DNA from: Actinomycetota bacterium | GTDB lineage: Bacteria > Actinomycetota > Thermoleophilia > Solirubrobacterales > Solirubrobacteraceae | Assembly: GCA_009699245.1 (NCBI GenBank) | Contig: WLOQ01000004.1 | Span: 124,001-188,000 of the forward strand | Direction of reading: 5' to 3' | DNA: 64,000 nucleotides | Shown here: positions 41,930 to 50,613 of the stretch, one piece after another | Position numbering within the stretch: the first letter of the stretch is position 1 | Layout of the letters: every line of letters starts with the position of its first letter | Notes under the pieces: generated by a model | Databases searched by the model: none | What the model saw: the letters and a program-made list of their open reading frames with translations, nothing else | Told to the model about the DNA's origin: nothing | Program-made: the position numbers and the translations under genes

Positions 41930-42679
41930 CTAGGCCGAAGCGTCCGCCTGATTCTCGTTGTCGGAAGGGGTCTCTTCAGCGGCCTCGGGGGCCACGTCCT
42001 GCGTGTCGTCGGCTCCGGCGGCCTGGGCCTCCGGCTCCGCGGCGGTGTCCTCGGCCGAAGCCTCGGGGGCGTCAGCCTCGGGGGCGTCAGCCTCGGCCGC
42101 AGCCGGGGCCTCCGCAGCCGGGGCGGCAGCGGCCGCGGGCGGCTCGCCTGCCTCGACCTCGCCGGACTGCTTCTTCTCCTGGAGCTGACCGAGCGCGATG
42201 GCCAGGCCACCGAGCAGGCCGCCCAGGCCACGGGCGAGGCCCGTGAGCGGGGAGGCGACGACACCGACGAGCTGCCCGTAGAGCACCTCGCGGGTCGGCA
42301 GCTTCGCGAGCGCCTGAAGCTGTTCGACAGCCAGCGGCTCGCCGTTCATCAGCCCGCCCTTGAAGGCGAGGATCTCCGTGTCCTTGTTGAACGTGGAGAT
42401 CGCCTTGGCCGCTGCGGCAGCGTCGCCGCGCACGAAGGTCAGTGCGGTGGGGCCGCTGAGCAGCTCCTTGAGGGCCTCAGCGCCCGCGATGTCAGCCGCC
42501 CGCTCGGTGAGCGAGTTCTTGACGACGCGCAGGGTCGCATCGGACGCGCGCAGCTCTGCGCGCACCGCAGCAACCTGGGTCACGGTGATGCCGCGGTAGT
42601 CGACGGCGAAAACCGCCTCCGACTCCTTGATCTGCTCGGCGATCTCTGCGACCGCCACGGCCTTCTCTTCTCTATTCAT
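41930..42679 (-). CDS. rplJ: 50S ribosomal protein L10 with long C-terminal extension
   Basis: A 249-residue stalk base protein; bacterial L10 is usually 165-180. The core has AVFAVDYRGITVTQVAAVR and the stalk helix GLLGGLAIALGQLQEKK that carries L7/L12 dimers. The last 75-80 residues are almost all Ala, Glu, Pro and Asp. The ATG chosen follows GAGGAGG by four bases. The 77-base leader upstream includes a CCCGC-cgtc-GCGGG hairpin (42703-42716) and could host L10 autoregulation. Confidence 0.96.
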   Translation of the reverse strand: MNREEKAVAVAEIAEQIKESEAVFAVDYRGITVTQVAAVRAELRASDATLRVVKNSLTERAADIAGAEALKELLSGPTALTFVRGDAAAAAKAISTFNKDTEILAFKGGLMNGEPLAVEQLQALAKLPTREVLYGQLVGVVASPLTGLARGLGGLLGGLAIALGQLQEKKQSGEVEAGEPPAAAAAPAAEAPAAAEADAPEADAPEASAEDTAAEPEAQAAGADDTQDVAPEAAEETPSDNENQADASA

Positions 42680-42756
42680 GGGCCTCCTCGTCCGGTCTTG
42701 CACCCGCCGTCGCGGGCTGCCGGAGGTCTACGGTGGCGCGAAGCTCCTGAAGGGTG

Positions 42757-43479
42757 TTACGCCGCGGCCGGCGTAGCCTCCAGGAGGTCGCGAAGACGGG
42801 TGGGATCGACCTTGACGCCGGGCCCCTGGGTGGAGGCGAGGGTGATCGAACGGATGTACTTGCCCTTGGCGACGGCGGGCTTGGCGCGGACGAGCTCCTC
42901 GACGACGGCTGCGTAGTTCTCCAGCAGCGCGCGCTCGTCGAAGCTCTTCTTGCCGATCACCAGGTGCACGATCGCGTTGCGGTCCGTGCGGTACTCGACC
43001 TTGCCTGCCTTGGCCTCTTCGACGGCCTTGGCGACGTCGTTCGTGACCGTGCCGACCTTCGGGTTCGGCATCTTGCCCGACGGGCCGAGGACGCGGCCGA
43101 GGCGGCCGACGATCGGCATGAGGTCCGGTGTGGAGATCGCCACATCGAAGTCGGAGAAGCCCTCCTCGATGCGCTTGGCGAGATCCTCGGCGCCGACGAC
43201 GTCCGCGCCGGCCTGCTCGGCCTCGCGCGCCTTGTCGCCCTGGGCGAAGACCGCGATGGTCACCGAGCGGCCGAGGCCGTTGGGGAGCGCGATCGTGCCG
43301 CGGAGCTGCTCGTCCGCGTGACGGACGTTGAGGCCCGTACGCACGTGCACCTCGATCGACTCATCGAACTTCGCGTTGCTGAGCTCGCGCACGAGGGCGA
43401 TCGCCTCGGCGGGGCCATAGGCGAAGTCGCGGTCGACCTTCGTGCGTGCTGCTTCGTAACGCTTTCCGTGTGCGGTCAT
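42757..43479 (-). CDS. rplA: 50S ribosomal protein L1
   Basis: A 240-residue L1-stalk protein and, in many bacteria, an autogenous repressor of rplK-rplA. MPNPKVGTVTNDVAKAVEEA and the surrounding GRLGRVLGPSGK are diagnostic. I choose the ATG that has GGAGGT nine bases upstream; a GTG six bases earlier (GTGA overlapping the rplK stop) is possible but poorly spaced from that site. Confidence 0.97.
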   Translation of the reverse strand: MTAHGKRYEAARTKVDRDFAYGPAEAIALVRELSNAKFDESIEVHVRTGLNVRHADEQLRGTIALPNGLGRSVTIAVFAQGDKAREAEQAGADVVGAEDLAKRIEEGFSDFDVAISTPDLMPIVGRLGRVLGPSGKMPNPKVGTVTNDVAKAVEEAKAGKVEYRTDRNAIVHLVIGKKSFDERALLENYAAVVEELVRAKPAVAKGKYIRSITLASTQGPGVKVDPTRLRDLLEATPAAA

Positions 43480-43481
43480 CG

Positions 43482-43904
43482 TCACACCACCTCCACGCCC
43501 ATGGAGCGGGCGGTACCGGCGATGATCTTCGCCGCCTGATCGATGTCGTGGGCGTTGAGATCGTCGAGCTTGCGCTCAGCGATCTCACGCACCTGGGCCT
43601 GGCTGATCGTGCCGACCTTCTTGGAGTTGGGCTCCCCGGAACCCTTCGCGAGCCCGATCGCCTGCTTGATGAGCACGGCGGCCGGCGGGGTCTTCGTGAT
43701 GAAGGTGAACGAGCGATCCTCGTAGACCGTGATCACGACCGGGATCGTCACACCGGCCTGGTCCTGCGTCTGGGCGTTGAACGCCTTGCAGAACTCCATA
43801 ATGTTGATGCCGTGCTGACCCAGCGCGGGGCCGACCGGCGGCGCCGGGCTGGCTCCGCCGCCCGGGGCCTGGAGCTTGATGTGAGTGAGGACCTTCTTCG
43901 CCAT
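43482..43904 (-). CDS. rplK: 50S ribosomal protein L11
   Basis: A 140-residue protein of the GTPase-associated centre. The N-terminal [20 protein letters not shown] and the C-terminal rRNA-binding domain with [20 protein letters not shown] are intact. It lies 56 bases after nusG. Confidence 0.98.
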   Translation of the reverse strand: MAKKVLTHIKLQAPGGGASPAPPVGPALGQHGINIMEFCKAFNAQTQDQAGVTIPVVITVYEDRSFTFITKTPPAAVLIKQAIGLAKGSGEPNSKKVGTISQAQVREIAERKLDDLNAHDIDQAAKIIAGTARSMGVEVV

Positions 43905-43960
43905 GACAGTTCAGTTCTTGGGGAGCTTGGAGAGTAGTGGGATGACTTGGACGACGCGGA

Positions 43961-44485
43961 TCAGGTGATCTTCTTGACCTGATCGAAGCCGACCTCGACC
44001 GGGGTCTCGCGTCCGAAGATCGAGACGAGGACCTTGAGCTTCGCGGCGTCCTGGTTGATTTCGGCGATCTCGCCGGAGAAGTCTGAAAGCGGGCCGGAGG
44101 TGACCTTCACCGACTCGCCGATCGTGAACTGGGCCTTCGATGGCGCCTTCTGCGCGATCTCGCGATGCAGCAGGCGATCGACCTCGGCGCGCGTGAGCGG
44201 CACGGGGTCGTCGGTCGAGCCGACGAAGCCGGTGACGCCGGGAGTGCCCTTGACCAGACCCCACGAGTCCTCGTTGAGGTCCATCTCGACCAGGACGTAG
44301 CCCGGCATGGTCTTGGTCTCCTTGTTGACCTTCTGCCCGTCCTTGAGCTCGGAGACCGTCTCGGTCGGGATCACGATCTGACGCACGACACCGGCCTGGC
44401 CGAGTGTGACGACGCGGTGCTCAAGGTTCTGCTTGACCTTGTTCTCGAGCCCGGATTTTGTGTTGACGACGTACCAGCGATACAT
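43961..44485 (-). CDS. nusG: Transcription termination/antitermination factor NusG
   Basis: A 174-residue factor that links RNA polymerase to Rho or ribosomal S10. The NGN domain starts YRWYVVNTKSGLENKVKQNL and includes MPGYVLVEMDLNEDSWGLVK; the C-terminal KOW domain is GESVKVTSGPLSDFSGEIAE. There is no long acidic N-terminus as found in Streptomyces. The start is the ATG ten bases after secE. Confidence 0.97.
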   Translation of the reverse strand: MYRWYVVNTKSGLENKVKQNLEHRVVTLGQAGVVRQIVIPTETVSELKDGQKVNKETKTMPGYVLVEMDLNEDSWGLVKGTPGVTGFVGSTDDPVPLTRAEVDRLLHREIAQKAPSKAQFTIGESVKVTSGPLSDFSGEIAEINQDAAKLKVLVSIFGRETPVEVGFDQVKKIT

Positions 44486-44495
44486 GGCGTGGGCC

Positions 44496-45074
44496 TCAGA
44501 TGATGATGTCGACGACCTTCTTGGCAACGTAATCCGCCAGGCCTAGATACAGCCCGGCGATGACTACGAAACCCAGGACAACTGCTGTGGCCTGCCCCAC
44601 CTGGCGGCGGTCAGGCCACTGGACCCGCTGAAGCTCGGCCCAGGATGCGCGGAGGAATGCGACGAAGCGCAGCCCACCCTTGCGCGTCGGAGCACCTACG
44701 CCGGCCTTGGTGCGCTCACGGCGGCGCTCGGAGATGTCGCTGCCGAGCTCGTCCTCGGCACGCTCGATGGCCTGCTGATCGCCGGTCTCGAAGGTCTCCT
44801 CGAGCTCGTCGACGCGGTCTTCGAGTTCGTCGAACTCCTCGTCGGTCAGGTCCTCGGGATGGTCGACGACGCGATCGTCGCCGCCCACACCGTCGAGCGC
44901 GTCGGGCGCAGCGGGTTCGCCACCGGCGTCGGCGACGAGCTTCGCTTCGAACTCATCGACCTCCCCCGATGCATGCTCGAGCCCACCGGGCACGTCCTCG
45001 CGCGCCGGGCCGTCTCCGGCCTCCGGCGAGCGTCGTGCACGGCGCTGCTTCGCGCGTTTGCGATCCCTGGCCAC
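44496..45074 (-). CDS. secE: Preprotein translocase subunit SecE with long N-terminal extension
   Basis: A 192-residue protein in which SecE proper is only the last 60 residues: the amphipathic RFVAFLRASWAELQRVQWPD and one membrane helix (QATAVVLGFVVIAGLYLGLA). The first 130 residues are charged, with a basic start and a long acidic middle (DLTDEEFDELEDRVDELEE), likely coiled coil. SecE clamps SecY. Actinobacterial SecE often has some extension, but this one is long. Confidence 0.93.
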   Translation of the reverse strand: MARDRKRAKQRRARRSPEAGDGPAREDVPGGLEHASGEVDEFEAKLVADAGGEPAAPDALDGVGGDDRVVDHPEDLTDEEFDELEDRVDELEETFETGDQQAIERAEDELGSDISERRRERTKAGVGAPTRKGGLRFVAFLRASWAELQRVQWPDRRQVGQATAVVLGFVVIAGLYLGLADYVAKKVVDIII

Positions 45075-45089
45075 GCAGGCTCACCCCGG

Positions 45090-45254
45090 CTAGCGGGTCT
45101 CCTTGTGGCTGGTATGGGTCCTGCACCAGCGACAGAACTTGCGCAGCGTGATGCGATCGGGCGTGTTGCGCTTGCTCTTGTTGGTTTGATAGTTGCGCCG
45201 CTTGCAGTCCTCACATTCGAGGGTGACCGCAATGCGCACGTCTCCGCGGGCCAT
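45090..45254 (-). CDS. rpmG: 50S ribosomal protein L33 (zinc type)
   Basis: A 54-residue protein starting [20 protein letters not shown]. Cys14, Cys17, Cys41 and Cys44 form the zinc site. [20 protein letters not shown] is the usual core. It leads the rpmG-secE-nusG run; secE starts 15 bases later. Confidence 0.95.
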   Translation of the reverse strand: MARGDVRIAVTLECEDCKRRNYQTNKSKRNTPDRITLRKFCRWCRTHTSHKETR

Positions 45255-45282
45255 AGGGCGACTCCGGTCGAGAAGAACACTT

Positions 45283-45342
45283 CAGAAAAACGCTCCGGGA
45301 CAGAAAAACGACCCGCCCCGGGCGAGTCAGGCACGGAGTGTA
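45283..45342 (-). promoter_or_regulatory. Leader region of rpmG: -10 candidate and repeated T-run motifs
   Basis: In minus-strand sense TACACT (45337-45342) is a -10 candidate. Downstream, CGTTTTTCTG occurs twice (45301-45310 and 45283-45292), 18 bases start to start, the first right after a short GC-rich palindrome (CGCCCGGGGCG). This looks like a weak attenuator or a repeated protein- or RNA-binding element. The MFS gene on the other strand starts from the same gap. Confidence 0.35.
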
Positions 45343-45388
45343 GCGGCTGTCATGCCGCGGGGCGCTGAGGCCGAATAGCCTCTAGCGC

Positions 45389-46657
45389 GTGCGAGTCGGC
45401 GTGTCGTCTCTCAGGCGCCTGCGCGCCATTCCATCGGGGCGTCCTGAGCTCGCCGCCTTCACCGGTGTCTTCGCCGCGACGCTGCTGTGCTTTCTGGCGA
45501 TCGGCGCAGTGCTTCCGACGCTGCCGAAGTACGTCAAAGGGCCGATGGGCGCCGGCGACGTCGCCGTCGGGATCGTCATGGGCGCCTTCGCACTGACCGC
45601 GCTGATCGGGCGGCCCGTGGGTGGGCGACTCGCCGACCGCTTCGGCCGCAAGGTCGTCCTCGGCGCCGGACTCGCCATCGCAGCCGCGTCCGGGCTCCTC
45701 CTCTTCCTCCCCTCCGTCGCCGGACTGATCGTCGCGCGGTTCGCCGTCGGGCTGGGCGAAGGCTGGGTCTTCACCGCTGGGGTCACGTGGATCGTCGACA
45801 TCGCCCCCGATCGTCGGCGCGGACAGGCCATCGGGATCTACGGGCTCTCCATCTGGGCCGGGCTGACGTTCGGCGCCATGCTCGGCGTCGGGGCGCAGGC
45901 GCTCGGCGGCTACGACGCCGTCTGGATCTTCGCCACGGTGCTGCCGCTCATCGGGCTGCTCGTCGCCTGCATCGTGCCCGAGCACCGCACGGCGCGGGCA
46001 GCGCAGCCGGTGCCCGCGGCCGAGACCGCACAGGTGGCCGCCTTCGGAACCCCGTCGACCACCGGGCGGCGCGGCCTAATCCCGCGCGAGACGATCCGGC
46101 CGGGCATCGCGCTCGGCCTCGGCAACCTCGGGTACGGGACGATGGGCGCCTTCGTCGTGCTGCTGCTCGACTGGCGCGGGTTCGGCCATGGGGCGACCGC
46201 ATTCGTCGCCTTCACGGGGTCGCTGTTGCTCACCCGCATCGGCCTCTCGCCCCTGCCCGATCGCATCGGCGCACGCGTCACGGCACTCGGGTCGGGGATC
46301 GTCGAAGGGCTCGGGCTGCTCGGGCTGGCCGTCGCGCACTCACTCCCGGCCGCCCTCGCGGCCTCGGCGCTCATGGGCGCCGGCATGTCGATGCTCTTCC
46401 CCGCGCTCGCGATCCTCGTCGTCGACGGCGTCTCCCCGGAGCGCCGGGGTGCCGCCATGGGCGGATTCACCGCCTTCTTCGACATCGGGTTCGGCCTCGG
46501 TGCCCCGTTCGCCGGAATCATCGTCTCGCTCGGCGAGGGCAACCACTATCCGACCGCGTTCGCGGTGGCCGGCGCCCTGTGCATCCTCGGCGCACTGATC
46601 GGGTGGCGTGGCACGCAGCCAGCGCCCACTGGGGCGCCCGCGCCCATGCGCGCCTGA
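45389..46657 (+). CDS. MFS transporter
   Basis: A 422-residue membrane protein with about twelve helices. The motif-A loop is GRLADRFGRKVV (about 76-87), and the first helix is FTGVFAATLLCFLAIGAVLP. It belongs to the major facilitator superfamily and most resembles sugar or drug exporters by overall plan. The gene starts at a GTG. A cytoplasmic loop lies mid-protein (after PEHRTARAAQPVPAAETAQ). Substrate is unknown. Confidence 0.88.
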   Translation: MRVGVSSLRRLRAIPSGRPELAAFTGVFAATLLCFLAIGAVLPTLPKYVKGPMGAGDVAVGIVMGAFALTALIGRPVGGRLADRFGRKVVLGAGLAIAAASGLLLFLPSVAGLIVARFAVGLGEGWVFTAGVTWIVDIAPDRRRGQAIGIYGLSIWAGLTFGAMLGVGAQALGGYDAVWIFATVLPLIGLLVACIVPEHRTARAAQPVPAAETAQVAAFGTPSTTGRRGLIPRETIRPGIALGLGNLGYGTMGAFVVLLLDWRGFGHGATAFVAFTGSLLLTRIGLSPLPDRIGARVTALGSGIVEGLGLLGLAVAHSLPAALAASALMGAGMSMLFPALAILVVDGVSPERRGAAMGGFTAFFDIGFGLGAPFAGIIVSLGEGNHYPTAFAVAGALCILGALIGWRGTQPAPTGAPAPMRA

Positions 46658-46661
46658 CGCC

Positions 46662-47837
46662 TCAAGTCGCCGGCGGTGTCGCGGGACGGTTCGCCCCGAA
46701 GAGGTGCGTGCGACGGCACCATGCGATGGCCGGGCGCTCGACCAGCCTCCAGCTCAACGCGGCCAGCGCCAGCGAGACGGGCAGGCCGACGAGCACCGCG
46801 CCCCAGGTGTGCTGGGGGAGCAGCCCGTGCGCGCGCAGCCAGAGGAGGACCGGCACATGCCAGAGATAGAGGCCGTAGGAGACGAGGCCCGCGGCGGCGA
46901 GCGGGCGCGCCGCAAGCACGCGCGGAGGCCGCGTTGTGGCGAGCGCCACGATCGCGGCGCAGCCGACCGCGGCGGGCAGATCGCGCACGCTCTTGAGGAC
47001 GTGGGCGAGCTGCGTCCCCGGTGCGGCGCGCGCATGCAGCCACCCGTCGAGGAGGACGAGCGCCAGCCCGCCGATCGCGAGCAGCGCAGCCGCTCGGCGG
47101 CCGGGCGTTCGCCCGTAGACGAGCACCGCGGCGAGCATCCCGATCGCGAAGTACGGCAGCATCGCAAGCAGGCTCTTGCCGAGCATGATCGACGGCGCGC
47201 GCTGGGCGAGCCAGACGTTGAAGGCGACGCCGAGTGCCAGCGCCGAGATCGGGACGATCGACTGGCCGATCCTGGTGCGCGCGACGCGCAGCGCGACCCA
47301 GCCGAGCAGCGGCAGCACGAGGTAGAAGGACGCCTCGACCGCGAGGGTCCACATCGGCGGGTCGAGGCGCATGATCGTGTCCCGGCTGAAGTTCTGACCG
47401 AAGACGAAGAACAGCGGCAGGTCCTCCGACAGCGGAAGCCGGACGCCCGGCTCGCCTTCAAGCGGCCAGAGCAGCGCCACCGATCCGACGATCGCCAGCC
47501 AATAGGCGGGGACGATCCGCCCGATGCGATGTGCCGCGTAGGTCGCGGGACGGGGCGCCAATCCGGCCCCGAGGCGTGCCGCCACCCACGGCCGGAAGAG
47601 GAGGAAGCCGGAGAGCACGAAGAACAGCACGAGGCCGATCCGCAGTTCGGCGGCGATCTGGTCCCCGAGCGAGGCATCGCGCGCCGCCGACGCATCGACC
47701 GTCGAGCGCGTGTAGAGCCAGGCGTGAAAGCCGAAGACGGTGAGTGCGGCCAGCGCGCGCAGGCCGTCGAGCGCGGCGCTGCGCCGGGCGCCGGCTGGTT
47801 GCGCGGGGGACGACACGGCGCCGAGCCTAATGGGCAC
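46662..47837 (-). CDS. Membrane acyltransferase, family 3 (OafA/YrhL-like)
   Basis: A 391-residue protein with about ten membrane helices. AALDGLRALAALTVFGFHAW near the N-terminus holds the conserved His; FFVLSGFLLFRPW and HRIGRIVPAYWLAI follow as in acyltransferase-3 proteins. These transfer acetyl or other acyl groups to cell-surface sugars. There is no attached SGNH domain. A GTG 10 bases after GGGAG is chosen as start; a GTG seven codons later is possible. The target polysaccharide is unknown. Confidence 0.85.
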   Translation of the reverse strand: MPIRLGAVSSPAQPAGARRSAALDGLRALAALTVFGFHAWLYTRSTVDASAARDASLGDQIAAELRIGLVLFFVLSGFLLFRPWVAARLGAGLAPRPATYAAHRIGRIVPAYWLAIVGSVALLWPLEGEPGVRLPLSEDLPLFFVFGQNFSRDTIMRLDPPMWTLAVEASFYLVLPLLGWVALRVARTRIGQSIVPISALALGVAFNVWLAQRAPSIMLGKSLLAMLPYFAIGMLAAVLVYGRTPGRRAAALLAIGGLALVLLDGWLHARAAPGTQLAHVLKSVRDLPAAVGCAAIVALATTRPPRVLAARPLAAAGLVSYGLYLWHVPVLLWLRAHGLLPQHTWGAVLVGLPVSLALAALSWRLVERPAIAWCRRTHLFGANRPATPPAT

Positions 47838-47895
47838 AGAGTGGGATCTCCCGCCCGGCACCCCTGGTAGCGTCGTCGCGTCCGCAACAGGGAGC

Positions 47896-49308
47896 ATGAC
47901 CATCATGGCCGGGAGCGAGCACGATCAGGACGCACCGACACAGGTACAGCCGCCCGCGGCTGACACCGGTGCACGCACGCCCTGGGAGGCATCGCGGGGA
48001 CGTCGCATCGCTGTCCGGTCACTGATCGGCCTTGCCGTCATCGTCGGGCTCCTCTCGATGTTCGCGGTCTGGAGCCGCCAGGAGGTCCTGAACACGAACC
48101 AGTGGACGAAGACGAGCTCCGCGCTGCTCGAGGACCCGGCGGTGCGCGACCAGGTCGCCACCTACCTCACCGACCAGCTCTACTCGAACGTCAACGTCCA
48201 GGCTGAGATCGAGAAGCAGCTCCCCCCGGCGCTCGACCGGATCGCGCCGGCCGCCTCAGCGGCGCTGCGCAACCTCGTCGATGACCTCGCGCAGCGCGCG
48301 CTCGAGAACCCCACCGTCCAGTCGGCGTGGGCCGATGCCAACCGCGCCGCGCACGAGCAGCTCGTCCAGGTCATCGAGGGTGGTGGACCGCTCGTGGGCA
48401 CGCAGGACGGCGTGGTCACCCTCGACCTCAGCCTCCTCGTCAAGCGCATCGGCGAGCGCGTCGGGCTCCCCCAGTCGCTGATCTCCCAGATTCCGCCCAG
48501 CGCCGGCAAGCTCACGATCCTCAAGTCTCAGGAGCTCAAGACCGCGCAGAACGGCGCGAAGGTCCTCAAGGCACTCGCCTGGATCCTCGGGCCGCTCGCC
48601 CTGCTGCTGCTCGCCCTGGCGGTCTTCCTCGCCACCGGCCATCGGCGTCAGACGCTCATGTCGGCCGGTCTCGCGGCGGTCAGCGTCGGCCTGCTCGTGC
48701 TGGTCGCCCGCAACGTCGTCGGCTCCGGCGTGACCAACGCGCTCATCGACGAGGAGTCGCTGAAGCCCGCGGTCAGCGCCGTCTGGTCCATCAGCACCGA
48801 TCTGCTCAAGGGGCTCGCGTGGCAGGCCGTGGTCCTCGGCCTCGCGCTGGTCCTCGCCGCCTGGATCGCCGGCCCGAGCAAGGCGGCGACCGGACTGCGA
48901 CGCCGGCTCGCACCGACGCTGCGTGACCGCCCCGAGGTCGCCTTCGCCGGGCTCGGCGCGCTGCTGCTCATCCTCATTGCCTGGGGGCCGACTCCCGGCT
49001 TCCATCGCCCGCTCTTCATCCTCATCCTGCTCATCGCAGCCCCGCTCGGGCTGTGGGCGCTGCAGCGCGAGACGCTGGCGGAGTTTCCCGCCGGGACGAG
49101 CGGCGTCGGCAGCGGTCTGAGTCTGCGCGCCCGCGCGTCGGGTTTCGCCGCGTCACTGCGCGGGAGCGACGAGCCCACCGAGGCGACGAGCCGGGTGGAG
49201 CGCCTCGAGCGGCTCTCATCGCTCCATCAGGGCGGCGCCTTGAGCGACGCGGAGTTCGCGGCCGAGAAGCAGCGGCTCATGCAGGACGGCGACGGCCCGG
49301 GCGCGTAG
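47896..49308 (+). CDS. Multi-spanning membrane protein with C-terminal SHOCT domain
   Basis: A 470-residue protein. After a charged N-terminus, one membrane helix (RSLIGLAVIVGLLSMFAVW) is followed by an extracytoplasmic region of about 170 residues with DPAVRDQVATYLTDQLYS, then five further helices. The C-terminus carries a SHOCT-like motif (LERLSSLHQGGALSDAEFAA). SHOCT domains occur at the ends of many actinobacterial membrane proteins, with no settled role. The ATG at MTIMAG follows GGGAG closely; an upstream ATG would overlap the divergent acyltransferase. Confidence 0.75.
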   Translation: MTIMAGSEHDQDAPTQVQPPAADTGARTPWEASRGRRIAVRSLIGLAVIVGLLSMFAVWSRQEVLNTNQWTKTSSALLEDPAVRDQVATYLTDQLYSNVNVQAEIEKQLPPALDRIAPAASAALRNLVDDLAQRALENPTVQSAWADANRAAHEQLVQVIEGGGPLVGTQDGVVTLDLSLLVKRIGERVGLPQSLISQIPPSAGKLTILKSQELKTAQNGAKVLKALAWILGPLALLLLALAVFLATGHRRQTLMSAGLAAVSVGLLVLVARNVVGSGVTNALIDEESLKPAVSAVWSISTDLLKGLAWQAVVLGLALVLAAWIAGPSKAATGLRRRLAPTLRDRPEVAFAGLGALLLILIAWGPTPGFHRPLFILILLIAAPLGLWALQRETLAEFPAGTSGVGSGLSLRARASGFAASLRGSDEPTEATSRVERLERLSSLHQGGALSDAEFAAEKQRLMQDGDGPGA

Positions 49309-49315
49309 CCCGGGC
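49295..49315. terminator. Bidirectional hairpin between convergent genes
   Basis: GCCCGGGC, loop gcgta, GCCCGGGC overlaps the stop codon of the SHOCT protein and precedes the end of the P450 gene on the other strand. It has no T-run on either side. Its position between two converging genes suggests shared termination. Confidence 0.5.
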
Positions 49316-49332
49316 AGCACGGCGCCGTTCGA

Positions 49333-50577
49333 TCAGGCGCCCCACTCCACCTGGAGGTGCTTGAGCAGCACCGCCACGAGGGTGCGCTCGTAGTCCAGCT
49401 CCTGGCCGGCAACGACGCGCAGGCCGGGGATGCGCTCGTAGAGCACCGCCATGCCAATCGGCGCCTCAGCGCGCGTCAGCGGCGCCCCAAGGCACTTGTG
49501 ACGCCCCTTGCCGAAGCCGAGGTGCTCACCGGCATCGGTGCGCTGGACGTCGAAGTGGTTGGGGCAGCCGTAGCGCGCTTCGTCGCGGTTGGCGCCGGAG
49601 ACGCCGAGCCAGACGAGTGAGCCCGCTGGGATCGTCACATCGGAGAGCGTCACGTCCTTCGTGACAATGCGGAAGATGCCGTGGGTCGGCGTGCGGAAGC
49701 GGATGCCCTCCTCGCAGGCGGGGGCCCACAGCGACGGGTCGGCCTTCACGGCCTCGAGCTGCGCCGGGTCCTTGTCGAACGCGATGACCATCTGGCCCAT
49801 GAGGTTCGCCGTGGTGTCGGTGCCGGCGAAGAGGAGCTCCGTGAGGTGGGTGAGAATCTCGTCGTTGCTGAAGACGAGCTCCCCGTCCTCCCCGTTGACG
49901 GTGGCCATCTGCGAGACGATGTCCTCGCCCGGAGCGGCGCGGCGCGCGTCGACGATCGAGCTGAGGTACTCGCGGGCCTTCGCCATCCGCTCCCAGCGCA
50001 TGTTGCGCTCCTCCTCCGACATCGGCGAGATCGCGTCGGAGACGACGGCTCCCTGATCGTCGACGAGCTGGCGGAGCATCGGCAGGTCGTCGGTCGGCAT
50101 GTCCATCAGGTGGACGATGCTGCGCAGCGACACCTGGTAGCAGTACTGCGTCATGAGGTCCGCCTTGCCGTCGGCGATGAACTCGTCGATCAGGTCGTGG
50201 CAGATCTGGCGGATCGGCGCCTCGAGCGCCTCCATGCGGCTGCGAACGAAGGCCTTGTTGATGAGCTTGCGGCGCTCGGTGTGCCGCGGCGGGTCCTGCG
50301 AGATCAGCGAGCCGGTGCCGAAGAACCCCGGCGGGACGCGGTCCTGGAACTGCTCAGGGACGGGAACGTCGGCGAGCGAGTTGTTCGAGAACGTCTCGAA
50401 GTCACCGAGCGCCTTGTCGATGTCCTCGTAGCGCGTAATCGCCCAGAAGCCGAAGGGCTCGGCGAAGAACACCGGCGACTCGCGCTGCGCGCGCTGCAGA
50501 ATCTCGTAGGGATCCGCGATGAATTCGGGGGCAAGCGGATTGAAGTCTGCTGGGCCTGCGGGGGCTGCCTGGGACAT
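49333..50577 (-). CDS. Cytochrome P450
   Basis: A 414-residue haem monooxygenase. The I-helix oxygen-activation motif is AGTDTT (251-256), ExxR is Glu290-Arg293, and the haem-binding loop is FGKGRHKCLG with Cys362. The length and motifs fit the soluble bacterial three-component class, which needs a ferredoxin and reductase; neither is nearby. A dehydrogenase of the SDR family lies just upstream, so the two may act on the same compound. AAGGAG precedes the ATG. Confidence 0.95.
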   Translation of the reverse strand: MSQAAPAGPADFNPLAPEFIADPYEILQRAQRESPVFFAEPFGFWAITRYEDIDKALGDFETFSNNSLADVPVPEQFQDRVPPGFFGTGSLISQDPPRHTERRKLINKAFVRSRMEALEAPIRQICHDLIDEFIADGKADLMTQYCYQVSLRSIVHLMDMPTDDLPMLRQLVDDQGAVVSDAISPMSEEERNMRWERMAKAREYLSSIVDARRAAPGEDIVSQMATVNGEDGELVFSNDEILTHLTELLFAGTDTTANLMGQMVIAFDKDPAQLEAVKADPSLWAPACEEGIRFRTPTHGIFRIVTKDVTLSDVTIPAGSLVWLGVSGANRDEARYGCPNHFDVQRTDAGEHLGFGKGRHKCLGAPLTRAEAPIGMAVLYERIPGLRVVAGQELDYERTLVAVLLKHLQVEWGA

Positions 50578-50613
50578 GGAGTCTCCTTGTGAGCTGAATG
50601 CTGACCCTGGACG

